Shown in pieces: positions 26,106 to 34,695 of a stretch of DNA of 34,695 nt; within the stretch, counting starts at the first letter, position 1; every line of letters begins with the position of its first letter. Both the position numbers and the translations under genes were made by a program. Source of the stretch: a virus. The stretch is from positions 1 through 34,695 of IMG/VR virus record IMGVR_UViG_3300028025_000381; one strand, given 5' to 3'. The notes under the pieces were generated by a model that saw nothing but the letters and a program-made list of their open reading frames with translations, made no database searches and was not told the origin of the DNA.

Positions 26106-29100
26106 ATGAATGAACAAGCCATACAGGATGCTTATAATTTATTTGTAAGTAATGGGTATAAAAAATCTATTGATGATTTCAAAGCATTAATAGCTAGTAA
26201 CCCTAAAGCATTAAGTGATTCTTATACTCTATTCACAGGCAGTGGATATAAAAAGTCTATTGATGATTATAAGATTTTAATGGGTATTACTAGTGCACAG
26301 CCTCAGCCACAAGCACAGCCACAGGTAAAAAAAAAAGAACCGACTATGGCATCCAACTTGGGTGTTACTTCATCGGTATCTCAAAAACCTGCTGACCAAT
26401 ACAGTCAAAGATTTACTCAATCTGTTACTGAGTTCCAACAAGAACCGACTGCACCTCCTGTTGTATTAACAGAAGAGGGTAAGAAGACCTATGTCTCTCC
26501 TAAACCTAAACCATTTGATATAGATTTAGCTATAAAAACTCTCAAAAAAATAAATGAAGAGAGGGCTAATGAATACAGAAAAGACCCTAGTGTAGTAGCT
26601 AGAGAAGAAAAAGAAAAAGCTATTCAGGAAGCTAATGATGGTATCCTAACTAACGCAGAAAGTCTGCGTAATATGACTAGCAATGCTGTGAATACCATTA
26701 AGATGGTTGTTCCTAAAATGAACCTAGTAGCCGACCAAGCATTAGAAAAATTATTCGGTAGAGAATTAGCTAGTAAACTTGTTGGTAAAAATATATATAC
26801 AGGTGCTACTATGGATGAAGAGAGAGCAAAGGCTCTTGGTGAAATAGGCGACTTGATGTCTCAAATGAAAGAGACCACAGGCATTACTGAATCTGTTAAA
26901 AAATTAAGCAGAGGTGAAAATGGTAGTGCATCTGATTTAATTGTAGCAGCAGCAAATTCATTATCTCAAATAGGTACTACTGCAATTAGTGCTCTTGGGA
27001 CAGGTGGTGTATCTTTATTTACTGATGCTGTTGGTGGTTCTTTATATGATTATAACGCAGAAAAAGCAAAACAAAAGGGCAAAACCATAGAACAATTATT
27101 TGAAGATGGAGAAGCTGATACTGCAGTTCCAACTTTATTTGGTGGTATATCTTTTTACTTAGAAAAAATAGGTTTAAAAGGTGCTACCGATATGATAAAG
27201 AAAAAACTCACAGGAGACTTCATGAAGAAAGCTGCTTTATTTGGATGGGAAACCAACAAAGAAGGTATGACTGAGTGGTTTCAAGAGGGTGTAGATGCTT
27301 CTAATACCGTAATAGGTGCAGGAGGTTCAATCAAAGATGCTACTCAGGCTGCAGTAGATGCAATGTTTTCTGAAAGAGGACTAGAAACATATCTTCAAGG
27401 TAGCGTAGGTTCTGCAGCATTAGCAGGTGGAGCAAGACTTATTAGTAAGGACAATCATAATGATTACTCAAAGCTAACTGAAGATAATGTAAAGCTATTA
27501 CAAGATTTACAAAGTGGTAATATAAGTTCTGATACCAAGAAGATGGTATTAGATGTATTGGCTGATAATAAATCTAAACTAGATGACATATTAAGCTTAG
27601 ATAGAAAAGTTATTGATGCTTTACCTGAAGAGGATAAGGCTAAAGTTGCAGACTTATATGTTGAGTTAAACTCAAAAAGAAAATTAAAGAATAACGGTAA
27701 TATATCTGAGGTACTTAGAACAAAAGTAATTGAGGATGTGGACCGATTGGAAAAGGAAATATCTGATATTGTAAATAAATCTCCTATTAAAGGAAAAGTT
27801 GAAGTGCCTGTTGTAGATATTACACCTGCATTAACACCTGAAGAAACTACTAGAAGAGATGAACTACAGGCTGCAATTGATGCAGAAAAAAATACAACAG
27901 GTATTATAGTTATTGGCGATGAGTCAATGACAAAAGAAGAAGCAGTTAACGAATTACAATTACTAAATAAAAAACAACAAGATGCCATTCAAAAGCAAAC
28001 AACAGGTGAAGGCGTGCTTCGCACAGAACAACCCCAAGTGGGACTGCAAGAAGTGGGCGAAGGAGACCAAGTCACTGAAGTCGTTACCGAAGAAGCTAAG
28101 CCAAAAGAAGAAGTAGTAGTAGCATTAAGTGATGTAAAAAATACATCAGAGTTTATTGCTGCAAATAATCTATCTTCAGAAATCATTGAGAGGAGTGGAG
28201 AGTTTTTTCCTGCTAATACTGAAAAGAAAATTGAGGATATATTATCTGAGCGTTACCATGAGGTGAAGTTAGATGGTAGTAATCCTGACTTAGTAAAAGC
28301 AGTAGAGGATGCTGTTGGCAGAACTGTACAGGAACAACAAGCAGTTACTCCTACAGAAGAAGTAGTATTTTTACGAACAGATGGCAAGGAGATAAATGTA
28401 GATTTAAACAATATAAAACTTGAAAGAGATAAAGAATTAAATTTTACTAATGATGAACCACAAACTTTAGACATTAATAGCAATGGTGAAAGAATTGGAA
28501 TTATACAAGTTGCTAAAAGTGGTGATAATGTAAAGGTTAATTTAGTTAATTTATTTACAGATACAGATACAGGTAAAGGTATTGGTACAAAAGTATATAA
28601 TACATTAGCAAAAATATTAGAAGAAAAGTATAATAAAAAATTAGTATCAGATAAAATACGTTCTGATGATGCTGAAAGATTATGGAGTTCTCTTGAGAAA
28701 AAAGGATTAGCTAAAATCATAGGAGATAAAAATGGACAGAGATATGATTATTATTATGAATATATAATACCTGAAACTACAACTAAAAATCAAACAAATG
28801 AACAAGCAACAACAGAACAACCCAAAAAACCTAGTGCAGGAAACAGACTCTTCAATCAGCCAATCGAGGCAATTAAGGAAATTGCGAATAGATATTATGA
28901 AGGAGCGTTCGGAACTAAGAGACCTGATTTTAAAGGAACAAGAGAACTCGACAAAGTAAGGGCTAAAAGAATAAGCGATGCTTTCAAAGCTATGAAGCAT
29001 TCTCCTAACGACCCTAAAGTTCGTGAGGCTTACAATGCTTTAGCTAAAGAAACAATAGACCAATACAAAGCATTCTTAGATGCAGGTTATGTAGTTGAAA

Positions 29101-32100
29101 TTAACAACGAAGAACCTTATGCTAATTCTCAAGAGATGATTGATGACTTGAGAAACAATAAGCGTATTAAAATATTCTCAACTGAGTCAGGGTTTGGAGA
29201 TAATCCAATTACCGATAAGCAAAGAAGAGAGAATCCTTTATTGGCAACTTCTGAATTTAAAGACACGAACGGAAATACTTTATTAGTAAATGATTTGTTT
29301 CGTGCTGTACATGATTTCTTTGGACACGCTGAGTTAGGTAATTCATTTGGTCCATTGGGTGAGGAGAATGCGTGGAATGTACACGCACGTATGTTCTCTC
29401 CATTGGCTAGACGTGCAATGACCACAGAAACAAGAGGTCAAAACTCTTATGTAAATTTCTCAGGAGTAAATGAAGAGGTTGATAACCTAAGAGAAGAAGC
29501 AAGAAAGTTACGTGAAGAAGGTAAGTATCAGGAAGCATTAGAAAAAACTGATGAGATTTATAATAAGATTTCATTTGCTGACCAAAAGGTTGGGTTACTT
29601 CCTGAAGAGTTTTCTCAAATAGATGAAGAAGTAACTACTGCTAGAACAGCAGAACAAGAAGTAGCAGACCTTGAAAATTTACTTAGGGAAAATAGATTCT
29701 CTAGTGGATATAATGAAAAGTATAAAAAGAATGCTGCTCAGATAGAGAACCAAAGAAGACTAGCAGACTTGGCAAGAAAAGCGTTAGCTAAGATTGCACC
29801 TAATGTAAAAATTATTTTACATGAAACAACAGATAGCTATGACAATGCTGTACCAAAACGTAGTCAAGGGGCGTTCATTAGTAAAACAAATACCATACAT
29901 ATTAATCTACAGTATGCAGATGTAGAAACTATACCTCACGAGGTATTCCATGCTATACTTTTTATTAAAATTAAAACAGACCCAAGAGCAACTAAGGTTA
30001 CTAAAGAGATGTTTGAATCTGTTAAAAAAGTATTAGATAAGGATAGCCCTGTATATAAACAGATAGAAGAAGTTGCTAGCAACTATGATGAAACACTTCA
30101 GGATGAAGAAAGATTAGCAGAACTATTTGGTATTCTTTCTGTAAACTATGAGAAACTTCCTGTACCTGCTAAGAGTGCTATTGTTAGATTCATTGAGAAG
30201 ATAGCTAAGCTATTTGGTTTAGATGCAACAAAGCTTATTGGAAGAACTGATAATAGTGTTATCAATTTATTAAACACTTTGTCAGAGAAGGTAGCTAAAG
30301 GTGAAGAGATTCAAGAGAGTGAGATAACTATTCTTGGAGTAGGAGGAGATGGTAAAAGAGCAACTTTATTTAGACAGGCAGATGCAAATAATATAAATAA
30401 TATTATTAAACTAGCTAGAGCAAATGGATTCTCTGAGTCAGCTATTTCTACTGTATTAAAAAACAGAGGTTTTTCTGAGCAGGAAATAACAAATGCATTA
30501 GCTACAGAGTTAGGTGCTAAGACTACAGTTGAAGTTACAGAAGAATTACTTCCGGGTAAAGATGAATTACTAAATAAGGTTGATGCTATGATTAAGCGTC
30601 AGCAATCTAAGAATGTACCCAAAGGAAAGATAGCAGAGAATGTAAAAAAACTTATGGAGAAATCTGATGCGTACAATAATGCAACAGACGTTCAAAAAGA
30701 AAAGTTAATACGTGATGCCAATAAGAAGATAGGCATAAGAGAAAAGAATGCACCAAGTATTAAAGCTTTAAAGCAGGGCGTAGAAACTGTAATAGAAAGA
30801 GGAGTAAGTGCATTCAATAGATACTTCGGGGCAATAGAACCTGAAAAGAAAATAACAATGACTGAGAAGCAGGCTTTAGTCGAGCAGATTAAGAATGAGG
30901 CTAGGGGTGCTAAAGATGCTAAGAAAGCTTGGATGGATATTAGCAAAGAGTTGACTAAGTCTATTAAAGAGTTACGGACTAAAGGAAAGATAACAGTTAA
31001 TCAGGCTACATCTGCACTTCGTAAATTTAGCAGTGTCAATGTATTTGACGAAGCATCAATAGATAGATTCGTTCAGTATATGTCTAAGGTATTTGAGAAT
31101 GCAGAGTATGCTGAAAAGATTAGCAATGCATTTGCAAAATTACCTACTGCTAAAAAGAATGCTAAAACAAAATTAGGTATTGCAGATAGCTTAATGCCTT
31201 CGTTAAATAGAATGCTTAGCATTAAACCAACACTAATACCTGATGCTTTACTAGATTCATATCTTGATATTATAGATATGATTGGTATTAAGTCTGAGGT
31301 GTTAACCCTTGAGGAAATAAACTCATTGACTAAAAGAGTTAATGATATTTTAGATGCAGTAGATACTGAGGTATCTAAGGCAGATGAGTTAGCTGAAAGA
31401 TTCAATGACTATGAAGACAAGGTATTTGATGAGGATGGTAAATTAGATTATGCTGCTACAATCAAAGCGATGCTTAAAGATAATACAATATCTGAAGATG
31501 AAGCTGAGATTATGCGTAAGTATAAATCATCTATTGTTGAGCCTGTTGAAAGAGTAAAAAAGACAGAAGCAGAATTAGCTTTAGAAAAAGAACAACTCAT
31601 CAAAGCAGTTCAATCTTTAGATGTAGATGCAAATACTCTACCTACTAGAGAAGAGCGTGGTTTAGCAACAGAGTTATCTAAACTTATTAAGACTGATGCA
31701 ATAAAAGAGTTAACAAATAATCAATTAAAAAATCTATTTAAGACAATAGATAATATTAATAATGGTTACTTGCCACACTATGCACAGCTAATTGTTGAAA
31801 GACTCAATGCTATTAATAATGCCAAGCAATTGGCTAGTGGTGTACAAAAAGCAGCACTACTTCCATTCAGTAAACTGTATGCTAATTTAAAAGCAGCTAT
31901 ATTAAACATAGGTAAGAAGAGAACTAGTGGTGTTCTAGAAATGATTAGAAGAAACCCATTGTCTGCAATAGACCAATTACTTGGTAACTATAAAGATAAC
32001 ACTGTATTCAAGGCTATGTTTGAAAAGTCTGCAGAGGCAGAACAAAAATATAAATCAGCAGTAAGTAAAGTTTTACAAAAGCTTACAGAGGCACAAGAGA

Positions 32101-34442
32101 AAGTAGCTAAATCATTTGGCAATGATGGTAATAAAACATTACTATCTAGTTTTAAAATGATGACATACATGGTTCAACTTGAACACGATTCTAATATTGG
32201 AAGCAAACAAGTTAATCAAGCATCAGATTATTTAAAAGCTACAATAAAGCATATTGATGAAGGTAAGTCAGAGTTTGGTGAAAGAGATGCTACTATGCTT
32301 CAAAGTATTTTAGATGATTATACTAATGAAGAAGGTCAGATTGATACAGATAAATTGTATAATTCATTTAATAATGCAGAGAAGAATGCTATTAAAACTG
32401 TCAGAGAGATAAATGAATCTCTTACAGATAAAGCTGTATACACTGCATCTATTATTCGTGGAGATAAAATAAATCCACTAAATAACTATGTGCATTTGAA
32501 TGTACTTACTGAAGTGTCTCCTACTGATAACATAGCAGGAGCAAGTTCAATGGAACAGTACAACCAATCAATCATGCCATCAAGCAAAGCTAAGTCTTTG
32601 ATTGAACGTACCGGGAAAGTATCTCCATTAAACTTTGATGTGTTTACTTCTGCAATGCGTGGTGCTAATTTTATATTAATGGATTACAATCTTACAGAGC
32701 CTATAAGAACAGCACGTAAAACAATCAATGAAGCTAAAGCATTGATGGAGAAGGATGGAAGAATGCCAAAGAATGATAGGGATTTGTTGAACGCTATTAG
32801 TAATGCATACGAAGAAGTAGTATCTAATGTTCTTACAAATAATTTCATTGATTCATCTGTTGCAGAAGAAGTTTTAAACTTTATAACTAAGCAGGGTTAT
32901 CGTGCAATATTAGCTAGTGCTCCTAGATTTGTAGCAGAGTTAACATCTAACGTATCTTATGCATTAATTGCAGAACCTAAAGCATTTTCAGTTGGCGTTG
33001 GATTGAGAAATTTTATTCTATCTCCTAGTTCAGTTGATGTAATGAATAATGTAGGTAGTAAAGAAACAACAAGGGTATATCCTGAAGGTACACTATCAGG
33101 CAGATTAGTTGATACATCTTTAATTAATCAAGTAAGTGGTATCAAAGGTGGTAAATCTAAATCTGATGTTGCAAATAAAACACAACAGATATATAACAAC
33201 TCATTAAAGAAATATACAAACTTTGTTGAGTTAACTGCAGATGCTTTAATATCTACTCCCGATAAGATGGTGATGAGACCTATATGGTTTGGGTCATTCG
33301 TTAATGAATTTGAAAATATCACAGGGAAGAAACCTGACCTTGATAAGATAGCAGCGAACGATGAGGCTTACATGAATGAGAACAAGGAGGCTTTAGATAA
33401 TGCTAGAAATGTAGCAGATGAGAAAGCTGTTCGTGCAGGTGCTACAGATAACGCATTCATGGGAATATTAAAAGGGACTGTGAAGCCAAACCAAAATGGA
33501 TGGGTTCGTGGATTTAATACCTTCAATAGTTTCATGACTAAATTCATGATGTATGAATATGTTACAGCACGCACAGGAATTAGTGCTGCTATGGGTAATG
33601 GTTCTATATCAAGGAAACAAGGAGTAGCTTTAATAGCAGGTGTTACAACTAGAATGTTAGTATATGGTATTTTGGTTCAAACATTAGGTTCTTTGATGAC
33701 AGGTTTAATTTTAGGAGATGATGATGAGGAAGATGACAAAACATTCTTACAGAAGGTTGGTCAATCTATTGTATCAACAGTAACAGGTTTAATCTTTGGT
33801 CGTGACTTTGGTAACGCCACAAGAACTGTAGTTAACTTCGGTCTAGAAAAAATGAATGAGAAATATTTGGATGCATTAAGGGAAGGAGAGTATGACCCAT
33901 ATCAGGATGCAATACAATATAGTATCATACCGAATGACTCTAAAAAAACCAATACAGATTTAGGTGATGTAGTAACAAATGTTGTTGGCTCAACAGGTCC
34001 TGCTTTAAAAACTGCAAACCTTATTATAAAGAAAGCTACAGAAGAACCTAAGAAAGAAGCTGAAGCTATTGAAAGAAGTGATAGAGAAATATATCAGAGA
34101 ATACCATTAGAGGTATTGGGTATTGCAGGATTCATTCCTTTATATAAAGATGTCCGTAAAGTTTTATTAGCTGATATGTATAAAGGATTAAAGCAATCTA
34201 AAGGTCCTACCAAGAAAGATGCAGAACAGGAACTACTACAGGGTTATGATAATCGTACAGATATGAAACGATACGACCCTGAGTTATACGAGCAGACGTT
34301 TGGTAAGGGTTCTCCCACTTATGAAATAGATAAGATGATGAAGGATATGGAGAAGCAAGAGAAGGAGATGGAACAGCAGATGGAGGATATGATGTACGGT
34401 TATACAGGAGAAACTAAAAAGAAGACTAAAAAGAAAAAGTAG
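26106..34442 (+). CDS. Giant polyvalent virion/ejection protein with acetyltransferase-like, HDFFGH and metallopeptidase-like domains
   Basis: A 2778-aa protein. Residues 1-60 are two copies of a roughly 30-residue unit (SNGYKKSIDDFKALI / GSGYKKSIDDYKILM). A hydrophobic Gly/Ala segment lies near 285-315. About 750-888 is GNAT-like, with the GKGIG loop at 823-827. About 915-1120 is a domain with HDFFGH (1069-1074) and NAWNVHARMFSPLARRAM. About 1200-1390 is zincin-like, with IPHEVFHAI (HEVFH 1278-1282) and Glu1339 in ERLAELF as a possible third ligand. The rest is long and helical. A hydrophobic stretch (about 2505-2537: GVALIAGVTTRMLVYGILVQ) followed by DDDEEDD resembles the C-terminal LPD38-type domain of phage polyvalent proteins. 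The end is Lys/Glu-rich. Such proteins are thought to be packaged and injected, delivering several enzyme domains early in infection. Placement after ejection-type genes fits. Which domains are active is unknown. Confidence 0.75.
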   Translation: MNEQAIQDAYNLFVSNGYKKSIDDFKALIASNPKALSDSYTLFTGSGYKKSIDDYKILMGITSAQPQPQAQPQVKKKEPTMASNLGVTSSVSQKPADQYSQRFTQSVTEFQQEPTAPPVVLTEEGKKTYVSPKPKPFDIDLAIKTLKKINEERANEYRKDPSVVAREEKEKAIQEANDGILTNAESLRNMTSNAVNTIKMVVPKMNLVADQALEKLFGRELASKLVGKNIYTGATMDEERAKALGEIGDLMSQMKETTGITESVKKLSRGENGSASDLIVAAANSLSQIGTTAISALGTGGVSLFTDAVGGSLYDYNAEKAKQKGKTIEQLFEDGEADTAVPTLFGGISFYLEKIGLKGATDMIKKKLTGDFMKKAALFGWETNKEGMTEWFQEGVDASNTVIGAGGSIKDATQAAVDAMFSERGLETYLQGSVGSAALAGGARLISKDNHNDYSKLTEDNVKLLQDLQSGNISSDTKKMVLDVLADNKSKLDDILSLDRKVIDALPEEDKAKVADLYVELNSKRKLKNNGNISEVLRTKVIEDVDRLEKEISDIVNKSPIKGKVEVPVVDITPALTPEETTRRDELQAAIDAEKNTTGIIVIGDESMTKEEAVNELQLLNKKQQDAIQKQTTGEGVLRTEQPQVGLQEVGEGDQVTEVVTEEAKPKEEVVVALSDVKNTSEFIAANNLSSEIIERSGEFFPANTEKKIEDILSERYHEVKLDGSNPDLVKAVEDAVGRTVQEQQAVTPTEEVVFLRTDGKEINVDLNNIKLERDKELNFTNDEPQTLDINSNGERIGIIQVAKSGDNVKVNLVNLFTDTDTGKGIGTKVYNTLAKILEEKYNKKLVSDKIRSDDAERLWSSLEKKGLAKIIGDKNGQRYDYYYEYIIPETTTKNQTNEQATTEQPKKPSAGNRLFNQPIEAIKEIANRYYEGAFGTKRPDFKGTRELDKVRAKRISDAFKAMKHSPNDPKVREAYNALAKETIDQYKAFLDAGYVVEINNEEPYANSQEMIDDLRNNKRIKIFSTESGFGDNPITDKQRRENPLLATSEFKDTNGNTLLVNDLFRAVHDFFGHAELGNSFGPLGEENAWNVHARMFSPLARRAMTTETRGQNSYVNFSGVNEEVDNLREEARKLREEGKYQEALEKTDEIYNKISFADQKVGLLPEEFSQIDEEVTTARTAEQEVADLENLLRENRFSSGYNEKYKKNAAQIENQRRLADLARKALAKIAPNVKIILHETTDSYDNAVPKRSQGAFISKTNTIHINLQYADVETIPHEVFHAILFIKIKTDPRATKVTKEMFESVKKVLDKDSPVYKQIEEVASNYDETLQDEERLAELFGILSVNYEKLPVPAKSAIVRFIEKIAKLFGLDATKLIGRTDNSVINLLNTLSEKVAKGEEIQESEITILGVGGDGKRATLFRQADANNINNIIKLARANGFSESAISTVLKNRGFSEQEITNALATELGAKTTVEVTEELLPGKDELLNKVDAMIKRQQSKNVPKGKIAENVKKLMEKSDAYNNATDVQKEKLIRDANKKIGIREKNAPSIKALKQGVETVIERGVSAFNRYFGAIEPEKKITMTEKQALVEQIKNEARGAKDAKKAWMDISKELTKSIKELRTKGKITVNQATSALRKFSSVNVFDEASIDRFVQYMSKVFENAEYAEKISNAFAKLPTAKKNAKTKLGIADSLMPSLNRMLSIKPTLIPDALLDSYLDIIDMIGIKSEVLTLEEINSLTKRVNDILDAVDTEVSKADELAERFNDYEDKVFDEDGKLDYAATIKAMLKDNTISEDEAEIMRKYKSSIVEPVERVKKTEAELALEKEQLIKAVQSLDVDANTLPTREERGLATELSKLIKTDAIKELTNNQLKNLFKTIDNINNGYLPHYAQLIVERLNAINNAKQLASGVQKAALLPFSKLYANLKAAILNIGKKRTSGVLEMIRRNPLSAIDQLLGNYKDNTVFKAMFEKSAEAEQKYKSAVSKVLQKLTEAQEKVAKSFGNDGNKTLLSSFKMMTYMVQLEHDSNIGSKQVNQASDYLKATIKHIDEGKSEFGERDATMLQSILDDYTNEEGQIDTDKLYNSFNNAEKNAIKTVREINESLTDKAVYTASIIRGDKINPLNNYVHLNVLTEVSPTDNIAGASSMEQYNQSIMPSSKAKSLIERTGKVSPLNFDVFTSAMRGANFILMDYNLTEPIRTARKTINEAKALMEKDGRMPKNDRDLLNAISNAYEEVVSNVLTNNFIDSSVAEEVLNFITKQGYRAILASAPRFVAELTSNVSYALIAEPKAFSVGVGLRNFILSPSSVDVMNNVGSKETTRVYPEGTLSGRLVDTSLINQVSGIKGGKSKSDVANKTQQIYNNSLKKYTNFVELTADALISTPDKMVMRPIWFGSFVNEFENITGKKPDLDKIAANDEAYMNENKEALDNARNVADEKAVRAGATDNAFMGILKGTVKPNQNGWVRGFNTFNSFMTKFMMYEYVTARTGISAAMGNGSISRKQGVALIAGVTTRMLVYGILVQTLGSLMTGLILGDDDEEDDKTFLQKVGQSIVSTVTGLIFGRDFGNATRTVVNFGLEKMNEKYLDALREGEYDPYQDAIQYSIIPNDSKKTNTDLGDVVTNVVGSTGPALKTANLIIKKATEEPKKEAEAIERSDREIYQRIPLEVLGIAGFIPLYKDVRKVLLADMYKGLKQSKGPTKKDAEQELLQGYDNRTDMKRYDPELYEQTFGKGSPTYEIDKMMKDMEKQEKEMEQQMEDMMYGYTGETKKKTKKKK

Positions 34443-34461
34443 TGTCTTTAAAGACACTACT
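34438..34461 (-). terminator. Perfect 24-base palindrome, likely terminator for the minus-strand gene
   Basis: AGTAGTGTCTTT is followed at once by its exact reverse complement. The palindrome contains the TAG stop of the giant gene. On the minus strand it is followed by a T-rich run (CTTTTTCTTTTTAG), as in an intrinsic terminator. On the plus strand no T-run follows. It therefore suits leftward transcription best, though the stem could also halt or protect the 3' end of the plus-strand message. Confidence 0.55.
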
Positions 34462-34494
34462 AGTTCTAGTCTACTACATGAAAGATTTAATTGT

Positions 34495-34632
34495 TTATCG
34501 TTTTTGAATTGTTAATCTTAGTGCTAGCCTAATTTCTTTTAACTCGGCTTCCTTCTGTTGTTTTAATTTCATCAAGGCATCAATCTTCTTTTGCCTTGAT
34601 ATTTCATTAGCTAATGCTTCCAATACTTTCAT
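34495..34632 (-). CDS. Small coiled-coil protein of unknown function
   Basis: A 45-aa frame on the minus strand, from ATG at 34632 to TAA at 34495. It reads as one amphipathic charged helix (LANEISRQKKIDALMKLKQQ, then KEAELKEIRLALRL), with heptad-like Leu/Ile spacing and no other motif. The leader is A/T-rich (TTAAATTAAAACA), as for other genes here, and a palindrome suited to act as its terminator lies about 34 bases beyond the stop. Composition and leader favour a real gene, but it is short. It may mark the start of a minus-strand block to the right, or a convergence point of the phage genome. Confidence 0.5.
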   Translation of the reverse strand: MKVLEALANEISRQKKIDALMKLKQQKEAELKEIRLALRLTIQKR

Positions 34633-34695
34633 TGTTTTAATTTAAAAAGTGTGTGTTATCCTCGCAACCTGACCATGTATTTTATGGTGGATGAA
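34633..34695. other. Unresolved right edge
   Basis: The last 63 bases hold the leader of the 45-aa minus-strand gene. They may also hold the end of another minus-strand gene: two of the three frames stay open from the edge to stops near 34642 and 34657. A plus-strand ATG at 34675 is also open to the edge. No codon pattern or motif lets me choose among these. Confidence 0.3.

Noticed and set aside
27464-33574. Many minus-strand frames of 60-175 codons opposite the giant gene
   Set aside because: They lie wholly within a continuous well-supported plus-strand gene, have Ser/Leu-rich shadow composition and no leaders or domains.
34438-34461. Palindrome as a plus-strand intrinsic terminator for the giant gene
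   Set aside because: No T-run follows on the plus strand; the T-rich run is on the minus-strand side, so minus-strand termination fits better.
1-34695. tRNA genes, integrase, attachment sites, insertion sequences
   Set aside because: Gaps between genes are all too short or lack cloverleaf, terminal repeat or target duplication; no protein with recombinase motifs was seen.

Overview
This window is a stretch of a double-stranded DNA tailed phage genome, or a prophage-like region, carrying the virion and packaging module. It is AT-rich. Genes are nearly gapless, often with stop/start overlaps (TAATG, ATGA). Start codons follow A/T-rich leaders rather than Shine-Dalgarno motifs, and several transcription starts carry the Bacteroidetes -7 box TAnnTTTG. 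These traits, with the protein types, point to a phage of a Bacteroidetes (Flavobacteriia-like) host. The gene set (terminase, about 810-aa portal, scaffold, HK97-type capsid protein, connectors, very large tail hub, ejection-type proteins, a 2.8-kb-residue-class giant protein) resembles crAss-like and related short-tailed phages. That placement is inference from memory of such genomes, not a search result.

Layout. (1) 1-3847, plus strand: the end of an unknown gene, a Dps/ferritin-like small protein, a 904-aa tail fibre with two long Gly-X-Y blocks built of Gly-Thr-Ser, and two small proteins. (2) 3819-5936, minus strand: one 705-aa two-domain glycosyltransferase, the only long minus-strand gene. 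Its C-terminal half looks like the TibC/Aah family of protein O-heptosyltransferases, with their metal-binding cysteine finger. (3) 5996-11748, plus: a small protein, a tandem GroES-like protein, a probable small terminase, the large terminase and the portal. (4) 11775-14415: scaffold and major capsid protein, with their own -7 box and closed by a hairpin terminator. (5) 14435-15240: one capsid-associated gene and a second terminator. (6) 15247-26096: connectors, a 1531-aa tail hub/nozzle protein, two tail proteins, an acetyltransferase and two ejection-type proteins. (7) 26106-34442: a 2778-aa 'polyvalent' protein combining an acetyltransferase-like domain, an HDFFGH-motif domain, a HEVFH metallopeptidase-like domain and a long helical tail. 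(8) 34443-34695: a 45-aa minus-strand coiled-coil gene and an unresolved edge.

How it works together: terminase and portal package DNA into a shell made from capsid protein on the scaffold. The connectors and hub protein build a short tail. The ejection proteins and giant protein are probably carried in the virion and delivered to the cell. The most interesting point is that a Ser/Thr-rich Gly-X-Y fibre lies 0.6 kb from a glycosyltransferase whose relatives put sugars on Ser of repetitive surface proteins. This suggests a phage-encoded fibre glycosylation system.

No replication genes, integrase, tRNA, rRNA, CRISPR array or insertion sequence was seen. There is no gene-free stretch over 300 bases.
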